Shown one piece after another: positions 1-12,720 of a stretch of DNA of 64,000 bases. The translations under genes were made by a program, and so were the position numbers. How positions within the stretch are numbered: position 1 is the first letter of the stretch; each line of letters opens with the position of its first letter. The notes beneath the pieces were generated by a model. That model saw nothing but the letters and a program-made list of their open reading frames with translations. It searched no databases and was not told the DNA's origin. Source of the DNA: Mugil cephalus (Eukaryota; Chordata; Actinopteri; Mugiliformes; Mugilidae); assembly GCF_022458985.1 (NCBI RefSeq), contig NC_061781.1, positions 17,577,001 through 17,641,000 on the forward strand, given 5' to 3'.

Positions 1-680
1 ATAATACACTGTCTGGCCAAAGTGTATTTAACTCAGAAAACAGGTATGAGCCTCCTATTGGATAATTACTGCACGGCAACACATTATTTAACCCCAACTG
101 ATGCAAGGAGTCACTTCTGATTTCTTAAACATCCACGTGGAAAGACACATCCCATGGGTGTAGAAAAGATGTTAGTCTGTTTGAGAAATGTCAAATCACT
201 GGTATACATCAAGTAAAGGAAATCAAAGAAAAATAACAGCAGAACTCAGGGCCATGTTTAATAGTGAAAGTAAGAGCATTTCCACACGTACAATGTGAAG
301 GGAACTCAAGGGACTGAACAGCTGTGCAGCCTTAAAAAAAAACACTAAAACATTCAGTTTTCTAGCTTCAGTTTGCTATGCAGCATGAAGATTGGACTCT
401 GGAGCAATGGAAGAAGGTCATGTGGTCTGAGGATTTATCCTGTTCCAGAGTGACGGGGCATGAGGGTAAGCGATGCACTCATCACGTCTAGTGTCTACTG
501 TACAAGCCGGTGGTGGCTGTGTTATGACCTGGGGTTGCTCAGGTCTAGAGTCACCAACATTATGCATAAGAATGAGGTCAGCTGACTCCCATCAACAATA
601 CGAGATCTTGGTGAAAACGAATGCAGTGGTGGATGCTAACAATGCCACAGTGAATGCGTGGTGTAATCAATGCTAATGGT
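1..680 (+). mobile_element. Tc1-type DNA transposon relic in u2af1 intron 6
   Basis: The stretch begins close to a Tc1-like terminal repeat (ACACTGTCTGGCC near position 8) and continues with pieces of a transposase gene on the plus strand. The clearest piece lies near 391-450 and would read as W-T-L-E-Q-W-K-K-V-M-W-S. From memory it matches a common teleost Tc1 family in order from the 5' repeat to the last transposase codons (near 640-660), with large internal deletions and no open transposase frame. It is a dead copy. It stops about 20 bases short of the exon 6 splice donor of u2af1. Its left end may continue beyond the window. Confidence 0.8.
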
Positions 681-699
681 CACGTATGTAAGCACTCAC

Positions 700-3600
700 C
701 CCATTTCATACTGACGACAGCAGGCTTCTCTGAAGTCTGTGACAGGAGAGAGCTCAGCATGGATGGGCTGTCCGTTAAACCACCGATTGTTCAGGTCTAT
801 CACGGCTTTCTCAGCATCCTCTTCGTAACGGAACTACACAAAGAGCAGTCGAGTATAAAAACCCACAGCACTGAATACAAGATTAAAAAAAAAAAGAACC
901 CTGACGTCATAGTCACTCACCTTCACATACACATTTCCTACTAGATGGTCCCCGAGGTTGTCACATACGTTCATTTCCTCTACTTCTCCGTACTTTTCCT
1001 CCATCTCTGTGAAGACCTCCTGCAAGGACAGAAGAGTTAAAGTCAAGTGTGACTTGATCAATTCAGACCAGTTCTGGCACCGAGTCCAGCACCATTTCCC
1101 TTAGTTGCATTTTCAGCTGATTCAGTTTGTTTAATTGCAGGCAAAGCAAAGCAGATTCACACTGAATGAGGATCTCTTCATAAGAAAGAATAATTCTCTA
1201 AACACAAAAACTTTGTTTGTGAAGGACAATTTGCCAAAGAAACTATCAAATGCACTGAGAGCAATCAATAAACAGTGCAGTGTCCTTTAATGAAAAACAA
1301 TACTTTGTGCCTAGAATATATATAAATACAAAGGTTAATCAATGGGGCCATTACCAGGGTGCTGATAAGATAACTAATATATATATACATATATATGTTA
1401 CAAACACTGAATACCTCTCAGAACTACATGCATCTCTATGAATGATCTTTAAACATTAACTCTTATCATAACTGTATTTAGAAGAAGCCGTTAAAACTGC
1501 CAAACCATCATTCTGGCACAATCAGCTGCACGTGGTTCCAGTTGATTATTGACAAAGGATTAAAACGCAGTTAAAGCTGAACTGAATGAACCAGTGGAGA
1601 CGTAGCGAGAGCTGCACTGCACGTGAAAATGGCCGTGACTTACCTCGAAAAACTCGTCATAGTGCTCCTGCATCTCCATGTCACTGATGGCACCTGATGG
1701 TTGTGACACAGAACGACACGTCAACATGAACATATCATTTCTACCAACAAATCCCGTGTGATCAATTCAAATTACATTCACTCATGTACTGCCTTGCTCT
1801 TCAGCACATTCCCCATAGGAAACTATTTCAATTTCAAACGACTTTGAGACAAACAAGCTGCAGTCCGCGTTGTCATAACACCCAAATGATTATGTGTCGA
1901 TGATTTCTTAGAGTGTGAAAAGAAAAGCTGTAATGGTTTCTGCGTCTTTGTTTTTTTAAATCCTCTCCTTAAAAACAGCTGCTGCTGTCACTCAGATTCA
2001 GAACAGGTCGGCTGAAGCGGAAAGTTAATTTAAAAAGCAACAGTGTGCCAAACTTTACCTGCAATGCTTCCGGTGAACCGCAGTTAAACAAAGACTTACA
2101 CAGGTGCAAAAAGTAAAGCACAACATTCTAGTTGCATGTGTGTGTGCATTTGCCAGTATGGCCTAGGGCTGAGGATTTATAATATTCTGAATATGTTTTC
2201 ATCCCATTGTGCTTGTTATGTTATTGTTATCTGTGTTTAAAAATATTTCTCCTGTTGTTAATGTTTCATTACTGCTGCCAACATGAAGTACTTGTTTAGA
2301 CAACTGAAGAATCACGTGGTTAGAAACTGTTTTTAAAATCATAATAAGAATTTAAACACTGATCTGTGGAGGACATTTCTAGAGGACACGGCAAAGCTTT
2401 ACAGAACAAAAACACATTTGACTTTAAAGTGCACCCAAACAGCAAGAAACATTGATTAAGTGATAACAGACGACTGGACTACACAGCTCTTCACACATGA
2501 CACAAACAATAAACCCTTTAAGTATTTAAGACCTGCTGATGTACAGCACAATCTAAAAAGAGGTTTGCAGTGAAGAAACACTGATATTGTCTCGCTATAT
2601 TCCAGGCGGCAACGTCTTTCACCCAACATTACAAGGTGACTGACACGATTCACATTGTTAGAATATCTTCGAACTCGACTGCTGCCAACTCGCTGCGGGA
2701 CAAATGTCAGACATGAGAACGATTAAGGGAGTCACACATTTCTTTCATTGTTCACTTACAGGTCAGACCATCGGCAGATTGGGCATTGTTCTGCGGGTTC
2801 CGGTAAATGTTCAGGAGGGCGATGGTCTGCAATTCAAAAATGTAATGTTTGGATGATTAGTGCAAGTGTAAGAAAGTAAAAAAACTAGAATTACAATTAA
2901 TCTGACAGTTTGATTGTAAGGTTCACGGTTCAGAATTAAAATGAAGCCCTGTTATTATTGTCCTCATTAACAACAGAAACTTTATGCTGCTGTGGTCAAG
3001 TTTGACCAAATCACACTGAAACAAGCAGCAAGTAACAAGACTATAAATGTACATATGCACCTAAACCCTCATCATAGTTTCCATTATATATTACAAAAAT
3101 ACAATTTTCTCTAATAGTTTTAGATTAAACTGATTAACAACAACAATCATACCTGGCTAAACGTTGGCTTATTGTGTAATCTGGAGCAGCGGTCACCATG
3201 TCGGCAGGCACCAATTTTAAAATAAAAAGAACAGTTGACCCTGTGGGAGAAATGGGAGACAACGATCAAGATGAGATAAACACAGATAAACACAGAAACA
3301 AACTGTGCAGACAACACAGTTGTGGGTCATTGGAGTCTGGAGCCGTGGCACTCCAGAGGAGGAACGTTGCACACAGAAATATTTATTTATATATTATAAT
3401 TTTGCTGTATCATTACTGCAAATCAATCAAGAGACTCACCACTTCTTCTATGCATGTCTATAATTTTACCAAGTCAAATCAGATCTCACTTGATAAAACT
3501 GGAGGATTGGATATGATTTCACTCACAGGATGTAGTCAAATATAACCTCCAATGTTGCCAATTAACTAATTCCCATAGAACTAGATGATAAATTCAATAT

Positions 3601-4307
3601 CCAACTGTATATATTTTTTTCTACTGCTAGAAAATGTTGTTTGCTTTCGATGAAAACAGGAATTCGCTTGTCTACAGCTACTCAGTTATCAGCAATTTAA
3701 GACTATGACAAGCCAAGATTGAAATAAACGTTAAATAACTTTACACCCCAATACTAAGACAATTAGTTTCAGGATACGTACAGTAGATGCTCACAGTACA
3801 GTACTTTCCAAAACGACAGGATTAAGAGAAGGAGCTGGGATTAAGGGCCAAGTTACTTTCTTCATGGCATTTAGGAAGGGTTTCCTAGTGTTTATCAGTG
3901 TGTTTCCATTGTAACAAAGACATGTGGGGTTCAGAAAGTAAGCATAGCCTTAGCTAAAGCTAACTCAAAGAAATATATTAGTGTACAACGTACATAAACG
4001 TTTGGTGGCTCAAGGTTTTCTGTTTTAATTTAAAATATATTTCATTGTGGTAATTTTCTATGGCCAAGACCCAGAAGCTGCAAACGCGTTAGCAGTCACG
4101 GCGCGGTATTTCAGCTAGCATGCTAGTTAGCTAGCAGCTCAAGCCAGTGCGCCCTAATTATCTATATACTTTACAACACATAGTGATAACAGACAAAAAC
4201 TGCCATGAAAGGAATACATAAAACGTGCTTCATAATTCATTTAAGTTAACATTAACTACTTACTTATCCTTTTCTGTCCCAAAAATGGATGCCAGATACT
4301 CCGCCAT
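700..4307 (-). CDS. u2af1: U2AF35, splicing factor U2 auxiliary factor 1, exons 1-6 (3' part outside window)
   Basis: Small subunit of the nuclear U2AF heterodimer, which reads the AG at 3' splice sites. Six coding exons are visible: 4307-4264, 3240-3153, 2826-2760, 1693-1644, 1019-921 and 833-700. They encode the first 160 residues in one frame with GT-AG borders. The protein starts [15 protein letters not shown], followed by the first CCCH zinc finger ([11 protein letters not shown]) and the UHM-type RRM ending at [10 protein letters not shown]. The last visible exon ends in C-C-R-Q-Y-E-M-G, the start of the second zinc finger. That finger and the RS/glycine tail lie left of position 1. The residues equivalent to human S34 and Q157, known cancer hot spots, are both present. 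One difference from my recollection of the mammalian protein is F-R-Y-E-E instead of F-R-R-E-E at the start of exon 6. Exon 3 is 67 bp, the size of the mutually exclusive exons in mammals, but only one such exon was found. Confidence 0.95.
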
Positions 4308-4341
4308 CTTGGCTCGCCTAGCATCAGAGACTTGACTTCCG
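4301..4341 (-). promoter_or_regulatory. u2af1 start region with YY1-like and ETS-like motifs
   Basis: On the minus strand the start codon sits inside CAAGATGGCGGA, a good YY1-type sequence. About 30 bases upstream lies CGGAAGT (4335-4341), an ETS-type core. Both are common just around housekeeping gene starts. Binding is inferred from the motif only. Confidence 0.5.
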
Positions 4342-4345
4342 TCGC

Positions 4346-6055
4346 TCACCCTTCACGATAAAAGCGTCATCTCCTCGAAATGTTCACCGACAAAACGAGG
4401 AACTAGTCCTTTTAATTTTTTTAAATTTTTATAATTGATTATGCGCACGTGTCTAATAGATAGATTACCACTAAATAAATTTCTGACATACAACATGTTA
4501 CAGGGTATCATGTTTTGGTGACACTGCTTTGATGAGTTTATTTAATTCCCCTCATTTTTTTTTTCCAGTCCGTATTTAGGTGCTGGACATTGTTTTTGTA
4601 TGCCCGAGTGAAGATACCCTCTTCTCTCTCTATAAAAGGAGGCTCTGTTTTCAAATTACTATAATACTTGAAGCCCTGCTGATTTGCCGACACCCTACTT
4701 TTATTGTTTTAACTTTAACTGAATAAAGGAAAGCTAACCCTACTGTGCCATAGTGATATTTTAAAATACCATTAAGTTAAAGTCCAAGCGTACTATTTTC
4801 TTGCCATCTTCATCCCTATTCATGAATTACGTTGAAACGTTTTAATATTAAATCTTTATTTTGAAGGCGAGACGCCGACACCGGAAGTTTTCAATACGTT
4901 GGGTAATTTCCGTTTAATGACTTTCGAAACAAGAGCCTCCATTAATGATCACACGCCTACAGTTTCCATGTGTACCGCAAAAGTACTGCGACGGTGTGTA
5001 AAAAGGCCTGTTTGCTACAGGTGCATGGGGAACCATGAACATCTTTTATTATTATATTATTAAGACCTTTTCATAAAAAAATAAACGCAAATATGTTCTT
5101 AAATATCTATAAAACTGTTGGTTAAATAACTAGTTACATTTCTATTGATTGCATATAAATAAATTATTTATATTATTTGAGGTAGTTCAGTGAAGAAGGT
5201 CACATAGTGCATATGCAATACCACTTTCCCTTTGAAAATTTGTTTTCACCAATTCATAGTCTAAATGGTGATTTTTAAACTGATCGCAACATCTGCATTT
5301 ACTATGTTTAATTCTAGCAATGTTCAGGAAGCAACGTTTTGAATGTCATAAGTTGTGCCCTTTGTCAAACAAAGGTTGTAAAGGATTCCTTTTTTGTTTT
5401 CTCTCAAAATAAATGTATTTAGTAAAGATCTAAGTGATATCAACCTGAAAGCCAAGCCAAATGGAATCTGACAAGCAAGAATTATGTACAATAAATGTGA
5501 CTAAAAGCTAGAAACATGATTATAAATTGATACCAAAATAACATCACAGTAGACAGAGATTTGTGTCCATTATTTATCAACACATCAACAGACATCTGCA
5601 GACATACAACAACATGAACCTGAAATTTTCAGTACACATCTCTTTAATAGTTGGCATTTCCTGTAAGTTACAGACAAGTACACCAATGGCAAATTATAAT
5701 GTGCACTAACATAGACATCACACAGAATTGAGCCCACACATTTAGACTAAAGTCTCTACTGAAGACTGCAGTGAGAAACTGCAGTAGTAGGTTTTTGTTA
5801 AAATACCATTTTAACTCCTTTAATATGTTGTGGTACATAAACCATAATCTTAAGGGTCCTAGCTTCGAAATTTAAGTAAATACACAGCTCATTTCCCCCC
5901 ACAGCGACATCAAAATGATAAATATTTACACTGTTGATAATAGCTTAATCCAGACAATTCAGTTTAGTTGAGCTCCATGGGATAACTTTATTAAAAGCTT
6001 GCTGTTTTACATATTTAGTTAGTATAGTCTCTGCAGATTTTAAGATAACTCTGTG
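4346..6055. other. AT-rich spacer between u2af1 and gabpa
   Basis: No gene, RNA or recognisable repeat was found. The only notable word is CCGGAAGT, a full ETS/GABP site, at 4881-4888 within a small CpG-containing patch (about 4865-4990). Confidence 0.6.
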
Positions 6056-6059
6056 TTGC

Positions 6060-7260
6060 TGGTTAGTCTCCGCCCCTCCTCCTCCTCCGAGTGAGTGTGT
6101 AGTTGACTAAAAACTTGCATGATACGACTCGACTGAGTGAATTTTGGCTGCATATCTACCACAGTCGAGCACTTCCAGCATCGTTTAAGGTTTGTATTTT
6201 TTTACCACGTATGGCTATTTCTGAGACGGGTGTGTTCGTTGTGTGTAGGGGGGGAAATAAGTCTACTTTATGGCCCATGTAAAGGAGTCTGTTTGTCGTG
6301 GATCCGACACTTCCCGCTATTTTGTAGCTAAACTAGCGATGCTAACCTATGTGGCTGTTGTTGATTCCTAGTCAGGCTTTTGCTGGGAAGAGGCCGCCCA
6401 CCTCCAGCATAAGAAAACACACACACTGGGGACGGCATTTTGGACAACTTCCACGAACACTTGGTACCACATACGACCGACCGAAGTACTTTCTCTGCGT
6501 CTGTAAAAAAGAGAAGTAGCATTAGCTTTGTCTGCCTGCAGCCACCGTCCAAGCCACAAACACGCAGTAGGTAACACATCCAGATGCGGCGAAACCGTTC
6601 GTAATCCACACTCCTTTGCACGATTGTCGATTATTTTTTATAAACCGGTGGTTTGTTTTAGTGTGTCGCCGGTATCCCGATCCCTCTCCGTTAGTAGTTT
6701 TCCTCCAAAAAAAAGTCGTGTTGTGTGCACCGGAGCTGAAGTCTCGGAAGTCTCGCAGCGCTGTGAAGCTTTTTTAGCCAGGATTTCCGGCTCCTTTTCC
6801 ATTTGCCCTATGCTGTTTTGTTTCCGTTTATTCTATTTCCGTTTTAAAAAGTTTTCTACGCGCAGAGTTAAAAGTGCGATTTAAGTGGTGTTTGTTGGGA
6901 GTTGCGGGGCGCGGTGCGGGTTTTTCGGGATTGTTTTGACCCCGGTGTTTAGCTTGCGGGGACCGATGATGGTTGTGTAACGGGGGCTGCCTCGCCCCGC
7001 GTTGCTAAATAGCGGCTAACTAGTTTTGACCAGTGCGGGCCCGCGTCCCCCGCAGGCACATGTGCGGGGGAGAGACGTGTAAAATCCGACTTTTTATGTG
7101 TTTAGCCGGCACGTGTTTCAGACGTGTGTTTTTATTATTTGGTGACTATTTGCTGTAGCTGCTGGCCTACCAGTTGGCCTTTAGACGCCGCAGCCTCGCC
7201 CTCGAGTTGGCTAATGTTAGCAGGGAGTGAAGTGTCCCAGACGGACCAATGAGGAGTCGA
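6060..7260 (+). promoter_or_regulatory. CpG-rich promoter and 5' untranslated exon region of gabpa
   Basis: Base composition changes sharply here. CpG dinucleotides are dense from about 6060 to 7260, with a GC box (CCGCCCCTCC, near 6069), while the flanks are AT-rich. This is the expected start region for the plus-strand gabpa gene, whose first codon lies about 2-3 kb downstream behind a 5' UTR intron. A possible donor is AG|GTAACA at about 6570/6571, but I could not fix the non-coding exon. Open frames inside this island (for example 6137-6331) have no family resemblance and are not called. Confidence 0.6.
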
Positions 7261-9166
7261 GGCTCCGAGGCCTTTATCACAGGCACCCCTCAAATGTTTA
7301 TGTTTACATCAGGGTGGACACATTTTAACTCTGTCAATTATACTATAGTGTAATTAAAACATTTATTTTTTTGTCATTTATTCGTGCTGCTAACAATTTA
7401 TCTTATAGAATAATTAAAAAGTGTATCAGTACTGTTGTATTCAAATAGTTTATTATAATGTGCACAATGTAGAAGCATCTTTCCCTCTACCATGAATTTC
7501 TTTTTTGTTTTTTGCCATCTACCCAAATGCTACAATATATAAAACATCTTAGATATAATATAAGATTTCCTTTATTTTGTCACACACATAGTTATACATG
7601 GTGCAGTGCTCAGTGAAATGTGTTGTTGTATCTGCAGCCAGTGGTTAAAAACTACAGTAAAAATACAACACATGAGATAAAATAAATAAGTATGTGTAGA
7701 TGTATGACTGAGAGAAATAAATTAAAGTTGAATGAAATAAAATATAAAATGTAAACTTAAAAGGGAAATAGCTCATATATATATACATGAATTTACAATA
7801 TTTTAAATAGGATGAAAAGACACCTATGATACAAGATATGAAAATAACTCAAAATCTGATGCTCTTGTGACATTTAAAAAGAAAAATGTGCCAATTTATT
7901 GTATTTTTTTCTTAAATTTTTTGTTTGATATTTTTTAATGATGTCTCTGGAAGCATAATTAGATGATTTTGTGTTACATAAATATAGTTCATTGTAATAT
8001 TTTAAACTGTCCTGAGGGATTCAGTATTTTTATTTATTTTTATTTTTTCAATTAATGCAGGAGGTAGATACTGTGTGTCTGAAAACTATCTACTTATAAA
8101 TAGGATCCCCTCCTAAAACTCGTTAACAGCATAGTGAAGCTGATGTTTACTCGATATACACACACACACACTTGCAAGTCTATTAGGTACACTGGGGAAA
8201 ACAAAGGCATTCTGATATAACCGCAATATGTCCGCAATAAATTCCACATTCACGATCGTTTATATTAAAATAAAGTGCAATAATAGTGGGAACTCAACTC
8301 TGCGATCCTTTTTGACAGTGTAGTATGTGGTGCTTTTCAATCGTATTGAAGTATTTTTGCCCACAGGCTAAAACGGGGTTGTCAAAATAATAGCAACACA
8401 TGTCGGTGCAACACAATACAATTCAACAGTACCACAAACCACAGCGCAAACAAACAAACTCTGAATGCCACAACTGTCATAAAGCGGCATTTAGTGCAGG
8501 ACTAGTATATTCAAATTCATTTGTTGAACTAGTGAGAGGGTTTGTTGTGTGCATCCAACTCAGATTGCATTTTTAAGCTAGATACAGTAAATACATATGT
8601 GTGTGTGTTAACAGTAGAGTTAAAGTTCAGTCAGATGTTAGCATACTGCTGGATATAATATATATATTAAAAAAAAATAAAATCTTAGATTCAATTGTGT
8701 AAAATAGCACAAAGCAAGTCTTTTGTTAGAAGTAAAACTAACCTTCACAGGTCCTAAAGCTCTGTAGTTCAGAGTTGCACCTAAACTGTTCATCCACTCT
8801 TTGCTTTTCTAAAGCCTTACTCATCGTTTTGGACTGTGGAAAAAATTCCCCTAACATTTTTCCTAGACACCAAATTCTCACTTATGAGAAGCATCAGGCT
8901 GTTAAGCATTTTTAACACACACATGATCATTGCATTTATGCTTTAAGGCCTCTCAATATACTGTAAATTCTTTTTTTTTTTTAAATTCTTATTATTTTTA
9001 AAGCCATTGTTTTAGCTGATTTCGATTTTATTATTTTATAAACTTTAAGAAAATATCAGCAGTAGCATCTACAGTGTACCTGCTTTTATGCCATCGCTGT
9101 GAGTAGATCTTGACAGTCCCACTTTTCTTTCATGACTCTCCTAAAGGTTGGCTCTCTACAAACAAA
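7261..9166 (+). other. gabpa 5' UTR intron, AT-rich, without recognised genes
   Basis: AT-rich sequence with short runs such as a CA tract near 8156-8170 and a TATA-rich stretch at 8650-8670. A short piece near 8170-8215 (CTATTAGGTACAC) recalls the terminal repeat of the Tc1-like family seen whole at 31.3-32.3 kb, but it is too short to call. It ends at the splice acceptor in front of the gabpa start exon. Confidence 0.5.
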
Positions 9167-12100
9167 ATGTCTAAAAGTGAGACAGAAGAGATGATAGAGA
9201 TCGAGATAGACGAACGGGAGAAACAGACCTGCCTGGAGGAAGGGTGAGCACGAGGAATACATGACTCATTTAAACCTCATACGATTGCACCAAATACTCT
9301 TTCTCATGTCTTTTTTCTTTTTTGATGTTCAGTGTTGAGGAGCAAACCATCACCGCGTCAGATTTGATTCAGCAAGACATCGACATCAGTGAGCCGATTG
9401 GCAATTTGAAGAAGCTTTTGGAGCCACGTATTCAAATCTCGCTGGACGCATATGAAATCTGCTTGCAGGACATTCAGGTAATGGTTTACAAATGAACACA
9501 TCTTTATGTTTAGATACTTTTCTTTACATCAGATATGTAGTACTGTTGTCAGATAAGTCTCCTTTGAAACGTCTTGTTTCACTTCTGATTCATCTTATCT
9601 TACGTCTTTCTTCTTAGCTCCACCCCGATCACAGCCTTTTCGATCAGGGAGTAAAGACAGACGGCACGGTGCAGCTCAGCCTGCAGATCATAACCAAACC
9701 AGGTACCAGATTAACCAGGAATCACACAACCCATTTCTCTTGGAAGTTCGCCGCTAAAACGCGAACGTTTGACGCTAATCGCTGTTGCTTTGTCTTCCAT
9801 CCAGGAGAGGAGAAGCTTAACATTTTGGAAATCGTGAAACCGGTGGAAACGGTAGAAGTGGTGATAGATCCAGATGCGGCCGGGGAGGACGGCGCTCTGG
9901 TGGAGGAGGGACAGCTCATCGCCGTGGAGCGATCTGCCCTGTCGGACGAGACCTCGGAGCAGGTGACGCGCTGGGCCGCTGCACTCGAAGGCTATCGCAA
10001 AGAGCAGGTCCGCCTGGGGATACCGTATGGTGAGGAAGGATTTAATTCGGCACCTTAAAGCGGAGGAAAACTGACAAAATAAAACGTGGCTCTAAGTATT
10101 TAAAGCATCGCTCCCTCTCTCTGTGTGTCCCCAGACCCCATGCTCTGGACGGCTGACCAGGTGATCCACTGGGCCGTGTGGGTAATGAAGGAGTTCAACA
10201 TCGACGAGATGGAAATAGGCAGCATTCACATCCCGGGTCGCGACCTGTGCGGCTTCAACCAGGAGGAGTTCCTTCAGAAAGTTCCCAACGGGGAGATCCT
10301 CTGGAGTCACCTGGAACTCCTGCGCAAATGTAAGTCGGCGTCACCGTGAAATGGGAAAAAATTAAAACTCGAATTCTATCTAGTATCTGGTTTGTCAAAT
10401 GCATCCTTTGAATTTATTTCAGACGTGCTGGCCAGTCAGGACCAGTCTGGAGGGGACGCCACTGTCACTATTGATCAGCGTAAGTATTCTAGTGTTAAAA
10501 AGTTCTCAACCTGTGTAGACTCTCAGGTTACCTGGCAAGAAAACACAGTGGTTTAAACTCCCGCTGCCTTTCAGCTTCATCAACAGAGAATGAGACCCTA
10601 GAACAAAAGCGATTTTCCTCTTCCGTCTTCGAAAAACGTTTAATCTCTTAAAAATGTCCGTCCGTCTCCTCAGCCGTGCAGATAATCCCGGCCCAAGTGA
10701 GCACGCCCACTGCTATAAAGGTGTTCAAGCAGAACCGCGGCTCCAGGACGCCGCGCATTTCAGGAGAAGAGCGGAGCTCACCTGGCAACCGCACAGGTAC
10801 AGTACACAACAGACACACACAGAGACTCTACGCAGTTACTTTATCGATCATTTCATTAATCTGCAATAAATAAGATAAGAATAATACTGTATTGATCCAC
10901 ACTGAGGAAAGTCAAATGACGACTATTAGTCGTTTTGTTTATTGACTAATTAGACGAGTCATAGAAGCTTAGTTGTTGCTAAAAGATCAGCTGTTGTACA
11001 GCTGGATAGAGTTTGGTATAAAAGACGTTTTGTAGCGTTCACCAGGGGAGCGGAGGGAGAATGAGCTCCTCTGTCCCTCTAGTGTTCGGTGCAGTGAGTG
11101 TGATGAATTGTCCATAATGGAGAGCAGTTTATCCAGTGTCCTGTCCCTCACTGAGACAAACGACTCCAACTCCCTACTGATCACATGTCCAGCCATCTGG
11201 ATCAGTGTGTCGATCCTGCTGATTTCTTTTTTGTTGGTGCTATTCCTCCAACAAACCACAGCAAAGAACAGGACACTCGCTACAACAGACTGGTAGAAAA
11301 GACTGAACTAATTTACTGCACACATTAAAAGATCTGAGCTTCCTGAGAAAATAGAGTCTACTCAGGCCTGTCTTGTCCACAGCATCACTGTTGTCCCTCC
11401 GGTCCAGGCTGTTGTTAATGTGGACTCCCAGGTACTTGTAGCGGTCCACTACTTCCACCTCCAGACTCTGGACGGTGATGAGCAATGAATTTGGTTTATT
11501 ACGAATATTTTTCACAATTTTCATACATTTTATCAACCAAATAGTTGCGCGATGTATTTATTAATATAAAAATGATTATTTGTTGAAGCCTTTTTGATGT
11601 TATTCAGAACGTTTGATGACCCATCTGCGACTGAGAGATTGTGGTGTTTTTGTAGACGTGCTAATGCGCCCGTTGCCCCCGTTTCTCCGATTTCCAGGAA
11701 ACAACGGTCAGATCCAGCTGTGGCAGTTCTTGTTGGAGCTGCTGACGGACAAGGACGCAAGAGACTGCATCTCCTGGGTGGGCGAGGAGGGGGAGTTCAA
11801 ACTCAACCAGCCCGAGCTCGTGGCGCAGAAATGGGGCCAGCGCAAGAACAAACCAACCATGAACTACGAGAAGCTCAGCAGAGCCCTCAGGTTTGTTTCC
11901 TTCAACTACACTTTGGATGCAGCGTGGAGATTTTTTTTGCAAAACCTGGTAATATTCTGTTGTGTTATTCATTCGTTTAGGTATTACTACGACGGGGACA
12001 TGATCAGCAAGGTGCAAGGCAAGCGCTTCGTCTACAAGTTTGTGTGCGACCTGAGGACTCTGATCGGCTACAGCGCGGCCGAGCTGAACAGCCTGGTGAC

Positions 12101-12203
12101 CGAGTGCGAGCAGAAGAAACTGGCTCGCATGCAGATGCACGGCATCGGGCAGCCCATCACTACAGTGACCCTGGCCACCACCACACTAGACAAGGACAGT
12201 TGA
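9167..12203 (+). CDS. gabpa: GA-binding protein alpha chain, ETS transcription factor
   Basis: Nuclear ETS-family factor that binds GGAA sites with GABP-beta and drives many housekeeping and mitochondrial genes. Nine coding exons: 9167-9243, 9333-9477, 9618-9702, 9805-10029, 10135-10329, 10423-10479, 10674-10796, 11698-11890 and 11981-12203. They keep one frame and give 440 residues (human about 454). Order of domains: N-terminal GABP-alpha domain ([20 protein letters not shown]), pointed/SAM domain from about residue 160 ([17 protein letters not shown]), a linker with [11 protein letters not shown], and the ETS domain ([11 protein letters not shown], then [14 protein letters not shown]). Start chosen as M-S-K-S-E-T-E-E-M, matching the family N-terminus. 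The ETS DNA-recognition helix is cut by the 90-bp last intron. Introns 3 and 8 are both divisible by three and free of stops (see findings). Confidence 0.97.
10865..11545 (-). mobile_element. Non-LTR LINE fragment in gabpa intron 7
   Basis: Minus-strand pieces read as the C-terminal part of a fish LINE reverse transcriptase: [13 protein letters not shown] near 11430, [12 protein letters not shown] near 11330, and [10 protein letters not shown] near 11110. Downstream in element sense comes a GATAA-rich tail with TATTGATCCAC (10870-10905), as seen at the 3' ends of such elements. It is 5'-truncated and its frame is interrupted. The same family is present at 53.1-54.2 kb. Confidence 0.8.
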
Positions 12204-12375
12204 AGGAGGCGGGCGTCAAACGGGCCCCGCCGCAGACAAAGTGCGAACTCTCCACTGCTGATCGATCGGAAAATCATGTGTCCGGAAGACGCAGAAAATG
12301 CAAAGGGCGACCCCTGATCACTGGGGAGTGTCAGCTTTGTTAATGTCTTGCCTCACGCTAGACTGAGGCAGGTAA

Positions 12376-12409
<34 letters not shown>
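12376..12409. repeat. Poly-T tract in gabpa 3' UTR
   Basis: A run of more than 30 T residues 170 bases after the gabpa stop codon. It may be the rest of a retroposed tail or simple slippage. Confidence 0.9.
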
Positions 12410-12410
<1 letters not shown>

Positions 12411-12708
12411 CTTTCCTTTAGCCAAGAGAAGCGTGTTCAGGATGAGGAGGGAATGTTGTTTGTGATTTACCGTGTGTCGTGTGCATGTGACCGGATGCTT
12501 GAAGGTGCGACTGAAAAAAAATCCCAGCTCAGAGCTTTGTGTTGTGTTCCTCATCAGTAGTTTAGGATAATTTCCACTGTATATACCGGTACTTCATGTT
12601 TTTGATAGCCACAAGGGCAAGTGTATTTTCATATTTTCCATTTATAGAGGACCTGTTTTGTATTTTATTTAGTGTTTTTGTTCCCTGAACTGTTGGACCC
12701 TTTTATGT

Positions 12709-12720
12709 CCACTAGGGGGG
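12709..12720 (+). promoter_or_regulatory. CTCF-like motif next to gabpa poly(A) signal
   Basis: CCACTAGGGGGG resembles the CTCF core (CCACNAGGGGGCGC) but departs from it at the final positions. It directly precedes the gabpa poly(A) signal in the narrow gap between convergent gabpa and app. Confidence 0.3.

Noticed and set aside
660-690. AATGCTAATGGTCACG resembling the miR-155 seed region
   Set aside because: The match is short, no hairpin is seen, and the sequence belongs to the end of the Tc1 relic.
3198-3545. 115-residue open frame on the plus strand
   Set aside because: It is antisense to u2af1 exon 2 and has no promoter, splice or family support.
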